A stretch of DNA of 64,000 nt from Adlercreutzia equolifaciens (GCF_029076695.1 NZ_JARFIK010000001.1:124001-188000), one strand, 5' to 3'. Positions 28,001 through 43,000 are shown, numbered from the stretch's first letter. Translations and numbers: made by a program. Notes: generated by a model from the letters alone, not told the origin.

Positions 28001-31000
28001 CACCTCGATGGCGGGCTTGCCGGTGTTCCAGCTATAGCTGGACTCGCCGGTGCCGTTGTAGTAGGCCTGCGTGGCAAACACACGCAGATAAGGGTACTCA
28101 GGGTCGCGGTAGAAGCCCACACGGTCGCGTTCCGTCTCCACGTACTTGGTGTCGTCGTAGCGCGGCACCGCGGAAACGAAGTGGTTGATGTGAGCGGCGG
28201 TGGACCACACAGACGTATTGCCGTTGCCGTCGCTTACAGTCGGACGGATGGGGCAGCAATCCCACTGCTTAGTCTCACCGGTCTCCGGGTTGGTGTCGTA
28301 GTGGTCGCACACCGGCTCCAGGCACACCAGTTTGTTGGTCTTGGTATCCAGTTTCACGTTGTGGTACTTGGCGCAATAGCTTTCCGGGTTGTTCGGATCG
28401 CCGTCGGAAGGATGGTGATATGCGCAGTACCCGTTCTCGTCCTTCGGGTGATCGCACTCATCATGATCGTGACCCTCTTCCGCCAGCAGCGCAACCCCAT
28501 CGTTGCTCGGGTTAACCGAGGCCGCCGTCGCAGAAAGAGTCGAGACCGAGTTTGTTGAGCCCAGAGCCAGGGCGAGGCTGTTAGCCACGCTGGCAGGAAC
28601 GTTCTCGTCCGCAACTACCTGCATGCGCGCAGTGCTCATTTGGGAAGTGTCGGCTGCAAATACCGAGGCTGTTCGCAGCGAATGGTCATGAGCAGGATTG
28701 CCCTCGTGCTCGGAGTAGGTCGTCTGATCGGTTTCCGTCGACGGGTCGTCCACTACGAAGGCGGATCCAGACACGCCGGCGGCATTTTGGGTAATAGAGA
28801 GCGGCAGGAAGGTCTTGGCCTTGGTGGTCTTGATGTCGGTGGAGTGCTCATAGGCCCAGGTGCCGTCCGCCTTTTTCACCCAGGTCATGCCCTCGCGGGT
28901 GCGATAGCTGCCGTCGTCGTTCTTGCGCCACTCCCAGCCGGTGTTCATGCGGTTGGGATCGATATCGTCGGCTTCCTGAATGCCCTCAGTCGCCGCCTTG
29001 GTGGTAGCGCTGGAGTTGTCATAGGGCATGGCGTCCACTGCCAGACGGAAACCATGGGGCACCGGTGTCTCGTAGGTGGGCAGGTCGTTGCCGGCGCCTT
29101 CGGTGGTACCATCGGCCGCCTTGATGATCCAGCGCACCTGGCGCACATCGTATACGCCAGATTCCAGGCCGTACTCGGCCAACGCCGGCTCGGAGTACAG
29201 GTCGATGACATGGTTTGTCTTGTCTGCGACGGAGTAACCATTCTTGGCACCCACCAGCACCCACGTGCTCTTATCGCCATCGGCGGTATTGTGGTCGCCA
29301 GCCACCTTGTCATCTTCGCCGTACCAGTAATCGCGGTCGGCGTCGGTGCCGGGCAGCGCGTAGTTCTCGCGATCCACGCACAGCGGGCCGTTCTGCTCTT
29401 CGTAACCGTTGTTGAAGGAGGAGATGTCGGCACTGGCCACGCGCACGTACACGAACACGCGCAGCTTCTGCTCCAGCGCCTTCTTCTCCGCCATGTCCTT
29501 TTCCTCTTGGCTGCCGGCCGCGGGCACGTACTCAAAGCTCTCGTTGGCGGTCACTTCTTTGTAAGTCATCTGCGGATCAGAGGGCGGATTAGCGAAGTCG
29601 GTGGTATGAGTGATGTAATAGTCCGGCTTCGGGGACAGATTCTCCACGTCGTCGGTAAGCTCGATGCCGCCCTCGGGCAACTCCACGTCGTCGGCATCGC
29701 CCGCAACGCACTTGATTTCCAGCAGCGTGAAATACCACTTGGTCACTGTGGATTCAACACCCCACTGGTCCGTCACCACCTGCTCTTCGGAGGTAATTTC
29801 CACCTTCGCGCGGAACTTGTACTCGCCAGTGCTGGTGGAGAAGATGATGTCGTTGGAGTCGTAGATGTTCTTCTCATCCTCGGAGAGGTTCAGCTTCACA
29901 GAAGCAGAAGAGCCGTCCTGCTTCTTGTAGCGCAGGTAGAAGATCTCCTCCTTCGGATCGAAGGGAATCTCCTCGCCATAGATGTAGCCGTGCGTGAGGT
30001 TGAGTGCGGTAGTATTGCCGTCACCGTCCGCCAGCTGGATGGTGGCAGTGTCACCATTCTCCTTTAGGCTGCTGGACACAACGCTCTTGGCCCGCACGAC
30101 GGTAGCGGCGCCAGCCGTGGCGTTGTAGAACAGGTCGGCAAACGCCGGGTCCTTTCCGTAGTAGTCCACCATGCTCTTGCCGTTGAAGGCAGCCAGACTG
30201 GAGATTTCGCTCATCACACCGGTATTGGCATGAGTCTTCAGGAAGAACAGGCGGTTGGGGTTGCCGTTGGCGTCGAAGCCCAGGTAGATCCGCACTGCCT
30301 TGCCGTCGGCATCCACATAGTCCTTGTAGTAGCACTCGGACACGTTGTTGCCGTCCACGGTCACGCCGCTCAGATCCTGATATTCGACGTAGTTAGCAGT
30401 TACCTCATGGGTGGCGCCGGGCACAACGTTTCCGTCTTCATCCTCGGCGTCGGGATCTTTCAGCATATACTTGTTGGCGCCAGGCACTTCCCAGATACCA
30501 GACTGGACCTCGTGGATAGCCGGCGTCACGCGACCGACGGCGAACTTGCTATGGCCCGCCACAGTGTTGCCAAACGGCGCATCAGTGACCGTGGAGGAGC
30601 CGGTAGACCACCAGGGCACCTGCCAGTCTACGATGAAGCTGTTCACCGGGCCACCGGTGTTGATGGCCTGGGTGACGTAGAACTGGTTATCGCCGCCGTC
30701 ATGGCCGTCGTCCGCAAAGGAGACGCCGGCAAAGTCGGAGCTGGTTACCTCGGTGCGCAGCACGGCGGTATCGCCGCGAACGCTGGCGGAAGGCTTGCGA
30801 ATGCGGAACAAACCTGCCGAATTGGTGAGGTGACGCTCGATGATGCCAGAATCCTCGTACCAATTGTCGTGGTCCAGGTCCACCATCTCAACGTGGTCGC
30901 CAGTCATAGCGTTGTCGTAGGCGGCGGCGTCGTAGCTCAGCTTCACGTTCTTGCGGTATTTGAAGAAGTAGGGGTTCTGATTGTTGAAGTCACCCACGCC

Positions 31001-34000
31001 GTAGCGGTATTCGGAGTCCGACGCCACGATGGGACGGGCATAGGTCTCCCCCGCCTTGAAGGTGTCGCCCGTAAACAGGTCATAGCGCCAGGTGCCGTCG
31101 CCGGTCTTCACCACATGGTAAATGGGATCGGCAGCACTCTTGCCCTCTACGGTTACCTCATTGCCATCAGCGTCAACCTCAGTCGTTGTGACGTAGGGAT
31201 TAGGAGTGTCCTCAGCAAACTTGTGGGTCCAGCCCCGGAGGCGATCCAGGAAGCTCAAATCGCGGGCCTCGGTGGTAATGTAGGCAGTGGATTTGTCGGA
31301 CACCCAAGAGCGGATGGCATTCACCTGGGCGTGGTAGTTGGCCACGTTACCGTCAGTCACCAGACCCTCCATGGCGCTGTCCTCATCACCCAAATTGTCG
31401 ATACGGGTACGCAATTTGAGCGTCACCGAGTCGCCCATCTCCAGGCAGCCGTCGGCGCGGGTGCCGTCCCAGTAGGCTTCCAGCTGAGACTGATGACGAG
31501 CAAACTCATCGTCCTGGGCATCATCGGGAGGTGCCAGCTCAAATACCAGTACCTCACCCTGATGCGAACGAGCCTTAGAGGTGGAGCCGGCTTCCGTAGT
31601 GGTCCAGCTACCGTCCTCGTTCTCCACCTTCGTGCCAGGCTTTACCGGATCGGTCGGATCGTCCACGTCGTCCTTGCCGTAGTCGCTGGCGCTGTAGTTG
31701 TTGGCGTCGTAGTCCGGCTGCACGCGGATGTTCACCGTCCAGCCCTTCTCGATCAGCTGCTTGGGAGTGAGCTTCTCGTACTTGGTGCCGTTGGCGGTGC
31801 GCAGGATGCGACCGGTGGGGATGTTGCCGTCTGCCATCTCGTCGGAATAAGTGTAGTTGGTATGGACATACTCCACGTAGAACGGATAGTCGTCGCCCTC
31901 GTAGCTGGTGAACAGGCGCTCGAAGGCCTTGGCCTGATCCGCCGCAGAAGGCTGCGTGGCCTTGTACAGTGCACTCGTCAGGTTAAGAAGCGCCAAAGGC
32001 CCCTCGACCGTGGTCACGGTGTTGCCAGGCAGCTGGCTCTCATCCTGCTCGGTGGTGGACTGATAACTATCCAGCAGGTTCAGCAGCTTCTGCTTGTCGT
32101 AGAAAGTCACCTGGCTGGGCAGGTTCACGCTGAAGACCAGCTTGGCATGATTCAGCGCACCAGTGCCGCCCACGTCAGCAGCACTTTCCGGCCCCACCTT
32201 AAGAGTAGAGGCGAACCACAGTTCGTCGTCGTACTCGAAGGGCTTGGACTGGTTCTCCTTGCCAGTGGCAGTAACCGCGCCGGCGTTGTCCAGCGTCTGG
32301 CCGTCAGTAGCGCCCTTGCCGGTCGTGGCGGAAGCAGTGGAGTTGTTGGCCGCTGCCGGGCTACTCAAATCGTCGGTCGGCATGTCGGTGGGCGTCTTCT
32401 CCACTTCAAAGGCGCTCGAGAGCGTCGGGGTCTTCAGGCGCACGCGCATAGCGGCGAACACACCGGCGTCGGTGTGGGTGGCGTAATTCTCGTTCACCGC
32501 TTCCACGGTCTCGCCCGCCTCGTTAGTGGTGGTGCCCTTGCTCTTGGTGGCGAATTTCTCGGTCACCGTGGCCACGTTGTTGCCATTCAGGCCCAGAGTG
32601 GTGTCCTGGGTAAGGGCGTACTGGGTGCGCTTGCGGTACTCGGACACGTTGATGCCAGCGGCGCTCCCGGTCACGGAGTTGCCGTCGGCGTAAGAGAGCA
32701 GTGGCGTGCGAGCTGTAGAGATAGTGACTTCGCCGTCTAGCTCGTGATAGTTCACCGTGGTGCCGCCGGTCTCAGTATAGCTGCCCATGTAGCCCACGAA
32801 ACGGTTCCGGGAAACGCCGTCAATGGTCTCGGAACCAGCTGCCGCGCTACCGCTGAAGTAGTAATTCTGGGGCAGCGCGCCGATGGAGAAGGTGTCGTTA
32901 TAGGTGCCATTGGCGCTGGTACGGAAATTGCGCATATAGGCAAACTCATGGTACATGCCATTGAAGAACGTGTCGCGCAAGTGCCAGCCGTCCCAAGCCA
33001 GGTTCTTCTCGTAGTCGAAACCATAGGCCAGGTAGCGGGTGGCGTCCAGCCAGTAATAGGTGTCGCCGCGGAAGTCGGCGATGTTGCCCATGCCCTGGTT
33101 GGTGCCGCCGTTCCAGTGGGTAATGTAAGTGGCCTTGGTGCCGTCCAGGCGCGCGTCCGCCACCCAAGAGGAATTCTGATCCAGGTAGGTGGTGCCGCTG
33201 CCGCCATGGGTGAATCCGCCCCAATAAGCGGGGGACCCCACGGTGAAGGGGCTGCGCAGATCCTCGTCGGTGATGAACTTGTAGCCGGTCATCTTAGAGG
33301 ACACGTAGGTACGGATGGACTCCGTGGCGCGGCCCATCTCAATATTGTTGGGCTGCTCGCTCCACTCCGGTTCTTTAGTGGTGGCAATATCGAACTTGAA
33401 GGTGTCCATGCCCAGCGCCGGAATGGTGTGGGCCTGCACGTTCACACCGTCGATCTCCTGGCCGGTCCAGTTCAGATCGTTAGCCTTGGCCTCGAAGCGC
33501 ACCACGAAGCGATAGGTGGTGGTCAGGTCGTCGCCCATGATGGGCTCGTAGGTGACGGTGGCGTAGAAGTTCTGCTGCTTGTACTCGTCGGTCTCGTTGC
33601 CAGCCTTGCCAACGTCGGTGTTGTTGGCGGTGCCATCCTGGTTCAGCGCCGTGGCGTTGTAGGTGTTGGCAATATCCCAGTCTTGTAGCTTGAACTCCTG
33701 CACTACGCCGGGCCACATACCATAGGGCTGGCGGGCGCCGGTCTTGTTGCGGTGCATGGGAATCATGCCCTCCGGCAGCACAATGGTCACCACTGGCAGC
33801 TGCAGGGAGCCCTTCTGGCCGCCGTCCATGGTGTAGTTGTGGGTGCGGGCGGTGTCCTTATGCCAGTAATAGGAATCGTTGTCCACGGCTGCCGCTACGG
33901 AATCCCACCAATGGCGATTCTCCACATGTACGTTCAGCTGGCGGGTCTCGCTCTCGGAGGCCATGTAGTACTCATCCACATCGCGGCCCACGCCGTCCTC

Positions 34001-37000
34001 GCCAATGGAGTTCCATACGCGCACCACCGGCTTGCGCTGCAGAGCGCGGGTACCGGTCTGGGCGTAGAGCACCGGACTGTCGGCATTGCCGTCGGTGTCA
34101 TAGGTTGCTTCCGGCACCTTATAGGCGTAGCGCCACATGCCATTGGCAGCATCGCCGTTAGTGGCTTGCACGCCATTGTTGCGGGAGTCGTCCGTCGGCA
34201 GCGTTCCATCATCGTTAGTAACACGCACTGTGTTGTTCTGAATGGTATAGCCGTCAACAGAAGGCATATTGGGAGAACCCGCCAACTGCTGATCGACATC
34301 CTGAAGGTGATACAGCTGGGAAATGGTGAACTTGTAGTCCATTCCCATGTCCTGCATATAGGCCGTGCCGTTGCGGTGCTTGCCTTCGAAATGGTCGATG
34401 TCATAAATGTTGTAGTAAGCAGAAGAGCGACTGGGCTCCTCGCCGGCGTTCAGCTTCTCCGCTGCAGAAACGGTCGCGGTGTCCACCGGACGCACCAGCA
34501 CGCGGTCGTACCAGTTCTCAGACTCGTTGTTGCCGAACACGTGCGAGGCAATGTTCACGCGAATCTGATAGCCACCCATGGCGTAAGCGGAATCCAAGCC
34601 GTTCACGTTCACGCCATCGGCGTCGGAGGCGTTGGTGGCAGAGGCGTCGGCGTTGCGGCCGAACCACTTGCCCAGCGCCTGGTTAACCGTTACACGGATG
34701 ACCCACGGCTGGGAGGAGTCGCGGTAGGACTCGCTCTGGTGGCTCAGATTAGCCACAGCGGCACCGTCCGCACCCGCCTCGGCGGACACGTCCAGCTGCA
34801 AACCGCGCGGATCCTCGGTGCTGGCGATGTACTTCTCCGTCAGGAACTGAGTTGCGTCGGCGCCCACATTCGTGTACGTGCCGAACTGGGTGTTGGCGGT
34901 AGCCACCACTCCACCGCCGTTCAGATAGGGGTCCTGCCAGGTGCTGGGGGCGTCATAGCCGGCATAGGCGCTGTAAGGGGTCTGCAGCACTTCCACTTCA
35001 ATGGCGCTGTCGGGGATGTCCACCATGGAAGCGTTGGCGTAGATATCGCTCGTGTAGCTGCCGCCCACCGTTGTGGTAGCGTTCAGCAGCTGCGCCTTCA
35101 CCTTGGAGCGGATCATCTGGGTCACCGCGGCCAAGTCGGACAGGTCGGTATGGTCGTCGGCTACGTCGATCTTCGGCTCCACGCCACGGGGCATGATGTA
35201 GGTGAACTCCACGCCGTCCAGGTTGCGATCGCCGTAGTTGTAGGCAGTCAGGCGGCTGGTGAAGTCCTGGTTGTACTCAAGGGCGGTCACGGAGTGGTTG
35301 CGCTTAATGCCGCGCACGTCCTTCTCGATCTCGTTATAGCCGTAGCCGTACTCGTCGCCCTGGTACCAGCCAATGGTCGCGTCCTCGCCGGAGGTGTAGC
35401 GGCGGCTGGCCTTGGCTTCCAGGCTGGTCACGAACTGCGAAGAGGTGGCGAGCCACGCCTTCTGCAGATGCACGCGGGTCTGGCTCCACACAAGTGGCGT
35501 GGCCTCGGCCTCGCTGCCGGCGTAGGCCACTTCCTTGCGCACGGGATCACCGCCATCGGTAGCGATGGTGTCACCCACAATACGGCCTTGCAGCACGTAC
35601 TGGTACCAGTCGCGCACGCGACGCACCGTGAATGCGCTGCCGTTGTCGCTGGTCAAGCCGAACAGCGAGTTGTTACCCATCGCAGAACCGGACATGCCGT
35701 TACCGTAGTTAATGCCGGCAGACCAGCTGCCGTTGTTGCCCCAGGTGCCACCGATGTTGCACCAGGTCTCGTAGCGCGGAGACCCGGGCAGCACACCGTT
35801 GCCAGTAACGGTGGTAGTGCCAGGCATCACGCCCTTGGCCTGCGCCACTGTGGAGCCGGCGGGGATAGTGGGGCTATAGCGAACGATCTGCTTGTTGCGA
35901 CGGAGCGCCACATCCTCGTCCAGGAACACGCCCAGCGACATACCGGAAGAACCGTTACCGCCGCCGTTCACGCCCACAGCGTTGATGCCCCAGTCGTTGT
36001 AGTCCACATGGCTGTTCTCGACACCGGGGATGTAGACGAGCGAACCGTCGAACATCTCCCACAGGTCGGTCTGCTCGGCCTTGTCGCCGCTGAAGGCCGC
36101 CTCATGCATGAGGTAGTCCATATCCATAGCGGTGTACTCGTTGGCCACGCGCACCGCACCCCACCACTGCTCGACCATAGCATGGCCGAAGTAATTGTTG
36201 CTGAAGGAGTTGGCGCTCGGACTGTTGTTCAGCGGGTTAATGCGGCCGTCCCAGCTGGAGCTGTTGGCCTGGTAGTTGCTGTAGTGATACTCGCCTACGC
36301 GCGGGAAATAGGCCGGTTCCATGCCTGAGTTGCTGTTGGCGTTCAGCAGATCCGGCACCTGATTCACCACGCCCTTGCCCTGGTACACCTGGGGCAGGCC
36401 GTCGATGGCCGCTTGTACCGGGAACCACAGCTCGATGACGTCACCCACCTCCATGCGGGTGGAACCTGGCTGAATCTCATCCACCGGACGCGAGGCCTGG
36501 TCCACCGGAGAAACTACGGAACCGGTGTCCGGCTCCACTTCCCCTGCAGGCACCCACTCAATCTTGAAGGTGACGAAATGAGTGTTGTAGCTGGAGTTGC
36601 GCGGATCCATGTCGGCGAAGTAGTTGTAAGACGTAGAGCCATTGGCACGATATACCATCATGCCGCCCAAATCCTTCTGAGAGCCCTCGTCAATGGCGGT
36701 CACCTGTAGTTTCATGCCGCGCGTACGAGAATCGTACACATCTTCATCGTCGCGATTAGTCCACTTGATGCGAGTGGCCAGCAGCTGAGCCATGTAGTCG
36801 GCGTTAATCTCCTCGCCAGCCACGCCCGCCTCCACGGCCGCCTGCTTCAGGTAGTCCACGGGGATACGCTCGTAGATGACCGGATTGTACAGCTCGCCTT
36901 CCAGCTCGGTCACGCCGGAGTTGGTGCCCATGGGCACGTTCACCAGGGTGTCCTTGTACCAGAAGGTCTCGCCGGGCACATAACTGGTCTTCTGAGCCGC

Positions 37001-40000
37001 TTCCGGATAATAGGTGGAATTGGAGCCCTTCTTGCCGGACCAGGGCAGGTACTTCGAGCCACTAGCGGCGTTCACCAGGTCCTCGCTCTGGAACGCCTGG
37101 TTCTGGAAACGCATCACCGGCGTGCGACGATAAACCACCTTGGTGGTGTCCTTGTTCTCGTCCTGCTTGGTAAGCAGAGTGCCGTGAGTCACAGCATCCT
37201 CGGAACCGCGCAGAGCCGTGTCCACGTGATCCAACGCCTCAGGCGTGTTCAACGGATCGTTTTCGTACGTGATGGAGGCGGGGTCGGGCCGGTTGCCGTC
37301 ATCCTCAATAAACGAGAGCACCGTGTTCTCATTATGGAAATGCGTAAAGGCCAAGTCCGTTTTCATGGTGCCCGTCCACTTGTTGGCCTCTTCAGTGGCA
37401 GAGGAAATGAGGGCGCCGGTGTTGTCCAAGCGGATGTCCTGGTAGCGGGCCACACCATCCAGATAGACGTTGGGAAGCGCGTAGCCGGAGGCGGTGCCGA
37501 TGCCGCTGCCGTTGTAGAGCGAGTAGCCGGGCACATCGTAATAGGTCCAGCGCACCGCCGTTACGTCGCGGAAGACGTTGGCATTGGCGGTGTGACCCTC
37601 ATCGGTGGCCTCGAGGCTGCTGCTGGGGTCAAAGATCTTTGCCAGCTCTTCCTCCGAGTACCAATTTCCGCGCAGGTTAACAGCCGTACCGTCATTGGCA
37701 GAGCCCGTGGGCTCGCTGCCGGCAACACCGCCCACCGTGGGGCGATAGTCCAGATAGTCATTGGTAACGACGTCCTGAACGCCCTGGCCACCGTTGGCCT
37801 GACCGTTGGCCGGGTTAGCGGCGGTACCAGTGGAAGCATTCTCCAAAACCATCAACTTGGTCTGGGGCACGAAGTACTCCACTTTGATGCGCGGACGATT
37901 AGTGGCATCGTAAGGCATATTGCCGGCGCCAACCTGAGCGGCATCATCGCCCACGGCCACCGTGGCGGTAGCGGGGAACATGCGATCAAGGTTGGAATTG
38001 GGCAGGCCCTGGTACCCATCGTCTACTAGTAAACCGTCAGTGGCGGCTACCCTAGGAGCGCCAGTCAGTTCGAACATCTTCTTATAGCCCGTCACGGCAC
38101 CCGTAGCCGTAGCCACATCTTGCATGAAGGACACCGTCACCGTCATGTCGCCGGTATGGGCGGTAGTGTTAGAGATGCCGCTCACAGATACCCGCATAGG
38201 ATTGCCATCGGCCTCTGCCGTTTTGTTGGCATTGGTGGGCGATTTCCCTGTGAACGCCGTGGAGACGGCAATGTTGTTCTGCGGATGCGTATGGAAACGT
38301 ACGTTAGAGTAGTTGTAAGCAGCCAATTGCTGTTTGACGCTGTCGTCGGCAAGGCCCTTCAGGTTTACGTCAATGTTGGCGAAACTGTAGTAAATGGGAC
38401 ACTCCGGCGAACCGATGGAACCAGTGCCCGTAGTCTCGTTGAAACTTTGCACGGTGCCGAACACATTGGGGCTTGCCATGTTGCTATTGGCGTACATGAT
38501 GGAGCTGCCTGAAGTGCGGCCCGTCACATCGGTGCCGTTGTAGGCAGCTTTGTACTGGGCGTAGCCATGACGCGGCGCTGCTACCGCGTAGAAGCGGGCG
38601 GTTACGTCGCGATTGGCCCCCTCGGAATACGAGGGCTTGTCGTTGCGCCAGGCGCCGTTCGGATCGTCAAGCGCGGCGTCGCTGGTCTCTTTCTCTTCGG
38701 TCATCTGGGTGATAACGCGGATGGTAACAGCTTCACCCTGTTTCAACTCATCGGATTCTTCGCCCCGCAGCTTGAACAGCAGCAGGTGATTGTTGACGCC
38801 GTCGTCGTCCAGCGTCTCACCGTCGCTATTGGTGTAGCTGTACTTGGAAAGGTCGGTGCAAGGTGCCGCATCGCGCACTTCAATTGCGTTGCCATCGGCA
38901 TCGGAGGCCACCAGTTGCGCCGTCAGTCCCAGCTTGTTGGCGGTGTTGGAGTCGTTGTTGCCCGTGACCTTCGCGCCAGCGGCATTGTTCCATTCCACGA
39001 TCTCCCAGCCCACGATGCGCTGACCGGCACCAGTCTGGAAACGGCCGTCGATGGCCTGCAGCGGCAGCGCCAGACCATCGTACTGATCGCGCTTGCCCGC
39101 CTTAATCTTCAAGGTGTACTCCACATAGTCGCCAGAGTACAACTGACCGTTGGGAATGTCGGTAGCATTGCCATTCTGGCGGAAGCTGGCCGGGTAGTTG
39201 GCACCACGGTCGTCCTGATCGTAGGCGAAGATCCAGCTGTGCTTGATCTTGTTGGCGTCCTCGTAAGGAATCGTCAACTTGGTACCGCGCAGGTAGCTGG
39301 TCTCCATCATGCCCAGGCGATGGCGCAGGGTGTAGCCGACTTCCGGATGAGAGTAATTGCAGCGCAGGGTATCGTGGTTGGGGTCCTTGGTCTGCATGGC
39401 GCTCTCTACTACCGTCAGCTTATTGTTGTGAAGCACCTGGTAATAGCCATTGCCCTTCTTATCAAAAGCAGGCGTGGAGGTGTCGTCCCAATTGCCATTA
39501 CCCGTCGCCTCGCCCACTGTCGCATCGGTCAGGGCGCTCTTGTCGGTACCGTTAGTGGTCACCGTAGCACCGCGGAAGTCTTCCGTTGTGCGATCTACAT
39601 ACGTGCCGGTATAAGCGAAAGCGTAGGGATTGGAGCTGTTGCCGATAGACACCTTGGAATCGTTCAAGCGCTTCAGGGCATCCGCCATATGCTTCTGGGC
39701 CGTGGCGCGGAAGCTGGCAGGGTCGAGCTCGGTGCCATCCAAGCTACTCAAACCATGGGCGGGAATGGCATCGATTTCCTCATAGAACGCCGGCAGCAGC
39801 ACCACGTTCTCGCCGCGCTCCAAGTCCTCGAACAGTACCATGGTGGCAGTCTTTGGCGTCTTGGAAGCGTCCTCGGAAGAGAGCAGCAGCTGGTGGTCGG
39901 CAGGCATTTTGTACAGGCTGCCGTCGGAGTTCACCGGCGTGATGTAGTGCACGTTGTAGGTGCCCTTGTTCAGATTAAGGAACACCTGGTTGTTCGCCTC

Positions 40001-43000
40001 AAAAGCCACATACTTATCAACCACGTTGCCGCGCAGGTCCGTACCGGTAATGTGAGCCACCACTTGGGTAGAGTTGGTGGGATCGTTTTGCTGATACCAC
40101 CACCCGTCAGCATCCACGTACAGCGAATACTCCACGGCATTATCCGGAATATAGCCGCCCGCCTGATCCACAATGGCACGATCGAAATCGATCAGCGTCG
40201 TTCCCTGATTGGCGGTATAAGCGCTCTTGTCCGCCTTAGCGATCCAGTCATTCAAGGTAGCAAAGTACCCGTCGATAACATCCTGGGTCTTATCGGCTTC
40301 GCTTAAGGCCGACTGCACAATAGCCATATTGACACGCTGACCGTCGGCGCGCACTTCCTTCAACGGAAGCTGAGCCTGGTCGGCACTGTCAGAGTAGTTA
40401 GTGCCGGACGCGTCGCCGACACCCGGAGTAAAGATGGCATCCCCATTGTCGTCGAAGTAGCTGCGCACCGTGAACGTGCTGCCAAACATGCCAGCGGTAT
40501 TCATCACGGGATTGTTGCTCTCGTCATACACGAGCTCAGTTGTCGTCTTGCCGTCAGCGTCCGTAACCTCTTGCGTCTTCTGCACGGGCTTGGATACCGG
40601 CATCAAGAAGCTGACGGAGTAATCGCCTCGCACCAGATTCAACCCTACCGTCGCCGCCGATACGGTAGAGGCCGTATCGCCCGTGCCCGTCGTTTCTGCT
40701 TTCAGGTTAAAGGCCACGGTGAAGTCCACCGTATTGCCGCGATAGTCCCTACCCTGAACACGAGCGCCCATGGCAGTCGTATTGGCCAAATCAAGCTCCG
40801 GCAACTGCACGGTAAAGGAGTAGTCCTTGTGCTGCAAGGAGTTCTGATAGTACTCGTCAAGTTGGACAATGGCATCGTTGATGACATCAACCGACAGCGC
40901 GCCGGACAGAACGCGATCTTCGGCGTCGCGAATCGATTCAAGGCGACGGATCTTGCCATCCACCTGAACGCGCGTTACCGCGTCGGCAGAAATAGGCTCC
41001 AGCGTGCGCGTGCAAGCATCCTGGTCAAAGTCGGCCTTGACCTCCAGCTCGTGGCTGTCAGGTACAGCGTAGGTGCTTCCGTCGGCGTTCATGGGAGTGA
41101 AGTACTCCACCATGTACGCAGTGCCGCGAGCCGGGTAGTTCAAAACGGCAGCCAAAGGCGTTCCCGGAACAACGCGATAGAAGTTGTTGACAGTATTGCC
41201 CTCGTAGTCGGTACCGGACACCTTCGCCAACAGAGGCGTAGAAGTGTCTGCGTTAAAGCCTGCCGCCTCGGGCATGTACAGGACGAACTCACGGGTACCC
41301 GTCGGCTGCTCCGGCTGCTCCTCAGCAGGTTCGCCGTACACGGAAATAGTCACCGTGGAGCCTGGCAGAACCTCAGCTGCTGCAGCCGGTTCTTGCTGGA
41401 ACACTTTGCCAATCTCCGAGGTGAGATCACTCTCCTCCGTGGGCGTCGGAATGGGCACCGTGTTAACCGTCACGGAAAGACCCTGGGCCTCCAGAGCGGC
41501 AACCGCCTCGGCCTCGGTTTGGGATGCCACATCGGCTACCACCGTAGGCTGGGCAAATACCACCAGTTCCACTTCCGTGCCCTTCAGCTGCGCCTCGCCG
41601 CCGGCAATAGACTGGCTCTTTACGGTGTTGTACAGAGGCGACAAATCTACGTCCACGTTTGGATCGTCATTGGCATCCAAGTCGCTGCGTGCCGGCAGCA
41701 CCCAGGTAACGGTAGTGGCCATGCCCGCCTGCTCCATGGCAGCCTGGGCATCCTCAAGAGTCGTGCGCTCGGCATCTGCCAATGTGCCGCCCGTGGGAAT
41801 AACCGGAGATACATTGGGAACACTGCCGTATTTGGCATGGATAAAGAGCAGCACTGTCTTGCCGTCGTTGCCCGGCTTGCCCGTCACGTTCTCCACCTTC
41901 TGGACGGAGCCCTCTTCCACCTGCGTGCCGTCTTCCAGCATCTCGTCATTGGTAAGCTGAGTCTTCACGCTGTAGCCCGCCTCATTGGCCACCTGCGTAG
42001 CCTGAGCCTGCGTCATGCCCAGCAGCGTCTTGATGTCGAAGGTATCCTCTTCAACCTTTTCTTCCACACGCACGGTAATAGTAATCATGGCACCGGCAAT
42101 AGACTGGATAGGCTTACCAGACGTATCTTTGGCAAGGGGGCTCTGCGAGACAATTGCTCCGATATCGGTGTTGGACCCCTCTTCCCCATCAGCAATTACC
42201 TGCTCGATAATACGAATGTTCTCCATCTTATAGAAGCCATCGGGGAAGTTCGTGCCGGGACGCTCCTTGGTCAGCTCCTCAAGGGCCTCTTCAAGAGTCT
42301 TATTGGTCACATCGGGAACATCGAACTTATTTGCGTTCTGGTTGAGCGCCAACAGATGATCGTTGTCCACGATACGACCCAGGAACTCAGCAGAGTCAAG
42401 CATCGTATAAGGCTTCGTGCGCTCGGCATTCGGAGAATTGAAGACAAAGGAGAAGTAGCTGACGTAGCTGTCGGTGTAGTTGAAATCCACCGCGGCATCG
42501 CCTTGATAACCGTCGATGGTGTTGGTGGTCACAATGGAACCGTCGGTATTCCACTGGTTGTTCGTGGTAGCGTTATAGGTCCGCAGCTGCGGCATCCTGG
42601 CTACCAGATCCGCCGAATTCAACGCAGCCAGCTGGGCGTTCTGGTCGGTGATGCTGGGCTTCAGACCCGTAATATTCAGATACTCGTCTCGGGTAGCAGG
42701 AAGACCGAACGCGCTCACAATGTCATTGACCGACTTGCCGTCGGCCAGCATCTGGGCCTTGCGCGCGCAAAGGCGCAGGTACTTCTCCAGATCGATGGTG
42801 TAGTCGTCCGTGCCTTCCGCAGGCTGGTTCAAAATGCCCAATACCAGCATTTCGTTCCAATTAAGGACAATGTCTTTTTGCGCGCCGGTCTTTGCATCGT
42901 ACACCCGGAAGGTGAAGGACTCGCCTCGGAACCAGTTTGCATAGCGATTGGTATTGGCAGCCACTTCCACAAACTGCTGCGGTACGTAAATGGTCTGCAA

